NCBI GenBank assembly: GCA_949742895.1
Contig: CATJRT010000274.1
Location: 1 to 5,094 of the forward strand
Source of the DNA: an uncultured Eubacteriales bacterium
GTDB taxonomy: Bacteria > Bacillota_A > Clostridia > Oscillospirales > Oscillospiraceae
Length of the DNA: 5,094 bases
Direction of reading: 5' to 3'
Shown here: positions 4,838 through 5,094 of the stretch, piece after piece
Layout of the letters: the number at the start of each line of letters is the position of its first letter
Numbering within the stretch: position 1 is the first letter of the stretch
Program-made: the position numbers and the translations under genes
Notes under the pieces: generated by a model
Told to the model about the DNA's origin: nothing
The model's database searches: none
The model's input: only the letters and a program-made list of their open reading frames with translations

Positions 4838-5094
4838 ATGAAAGAACAGTTAGCAAAGATCCGCGCCGAGGCGCTCGCCGCCTTCGAGGATGCCCGCGAC
4901 TCCGCCGCCCTGGACGAGCTGCGGGTGAAGTACCTGGGCAAAAAGGGCGAGCTGACGGCGGTGCTCAAGCAGATGGGCAGGCTGTCCGCCGAAGAGCGCC
5001 CCGCCATGGGCGCACTGGCAAACGAGGTGCGCGCCGCGGTGGAAAGCGCCTTGGATTCCGCCGCTGAAAAGCTGGCGCAGGCTGCGTTGTCCGC
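4838..5094 (+). CDS. pheS: Phenylalanyl-tRNA synthetase alpha subunit, N-terminal part
   Basis: The 85 complete codons encode the N-terminal tRNA-binding coiled-coil region of PheS: MKEQLAKIRAEALAAFEDAR, then LDELRVKYLGKKGELTAVLK (26-45) and LSAEERPAMGALANEVR (49-65), which is characteristic of the bacterial protein. PheS (about 340 residues) joins PheT in an alpha2-beta2 enzyme that charges tRNA-Phe with phenylalanine; the catalytic domain is beyond the right edge. Two in-frame ATGs exist. The one at 4838 has AAAGGAG 9 nt upstream, while the one at 4832 is only 3 nt from it, so I prefer 4838. It is the third gene of the T-box operon, and pheT is expected next. A T-box with a TTC specifier upstream fits its control by uncharged tRNA-Phe. 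Confidence 0.95.
   Translation, partial: MKEQLAKIRAEALAAFEDARDSAALDELRVKYLGKKGELTAVLKQMGRLSAEERPAMGALANEVRAAVESALDSAAEKLAQAALS

Overview
This is a G+C-rich window whose codon use and gene order fit a Gram-positive anaerobe of the Clostridia, perhaps of the Oscillospiraceae/Flavonifractor type. That placement is inferred from a T-box riboswitch, AGGAGG-type ribosome binding sites, a lipoprotein signal peptide, and the nnr / lipoprotein / alr / mazF order that recalls the Bacillus acpS-ydcC-alr-ndoAI-ndoA locus. The species cannot be named from the sequence alone.

Left part (1 to about 3821), all on the minus strand and read right to left. A strong sigma-A-like promoter (TTGAAA, 17 bp, TATAAT) drives nnr, a bifunctional NAD(P)H-hydrate repair enzyme. 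It is followed by a YdcC-like lipoprotein, then alr (alanine racemase, which overlaps the lipoprotein gene by 32 nt). After a 147-nt gap comes the N-terminal part of a MazF/EndoA toxin endoribonuclease that runs off the left edge. No antitoxin gene lies in the usual place between alr and mazF. The gap instead holds a strong quasi-palindromic hairpin.

Right part (about 3834 to 5094), all on the plus strand. A promoter whose -35 box abuts that of the nnr operon drives a T-box riboswitch leader with a canonical T-box sequence and intrinsic terminator. Then come a GNAT acetyltransferase (TTG start), a 66-residue helical protein of unknown function, and the start of pheS (phenylalanyl-tRNA synthetase alpha subunit), cut by the right edge. 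The T-box most likely senses uncharged tRNA-Phe and so places two genes of unknown role under the same control as pheS.

The most unusual observations are these. The conserved C-terminal helix of nnr has a decayed second copy, put out of frame by one extra base in a G/C palindrome. The MazF toxin gene has no adjacent antitoxin and has a hairpin upstream whose loop edge carries UACAU, the site known for Bacillus EndoA. The -35 elements of the two divergent promoters overlap. A GNAT and a small protein sit inside the tRNA-Phe-responsive operon. I found no mobile element, CRISPR array, tRNA or rRNA.
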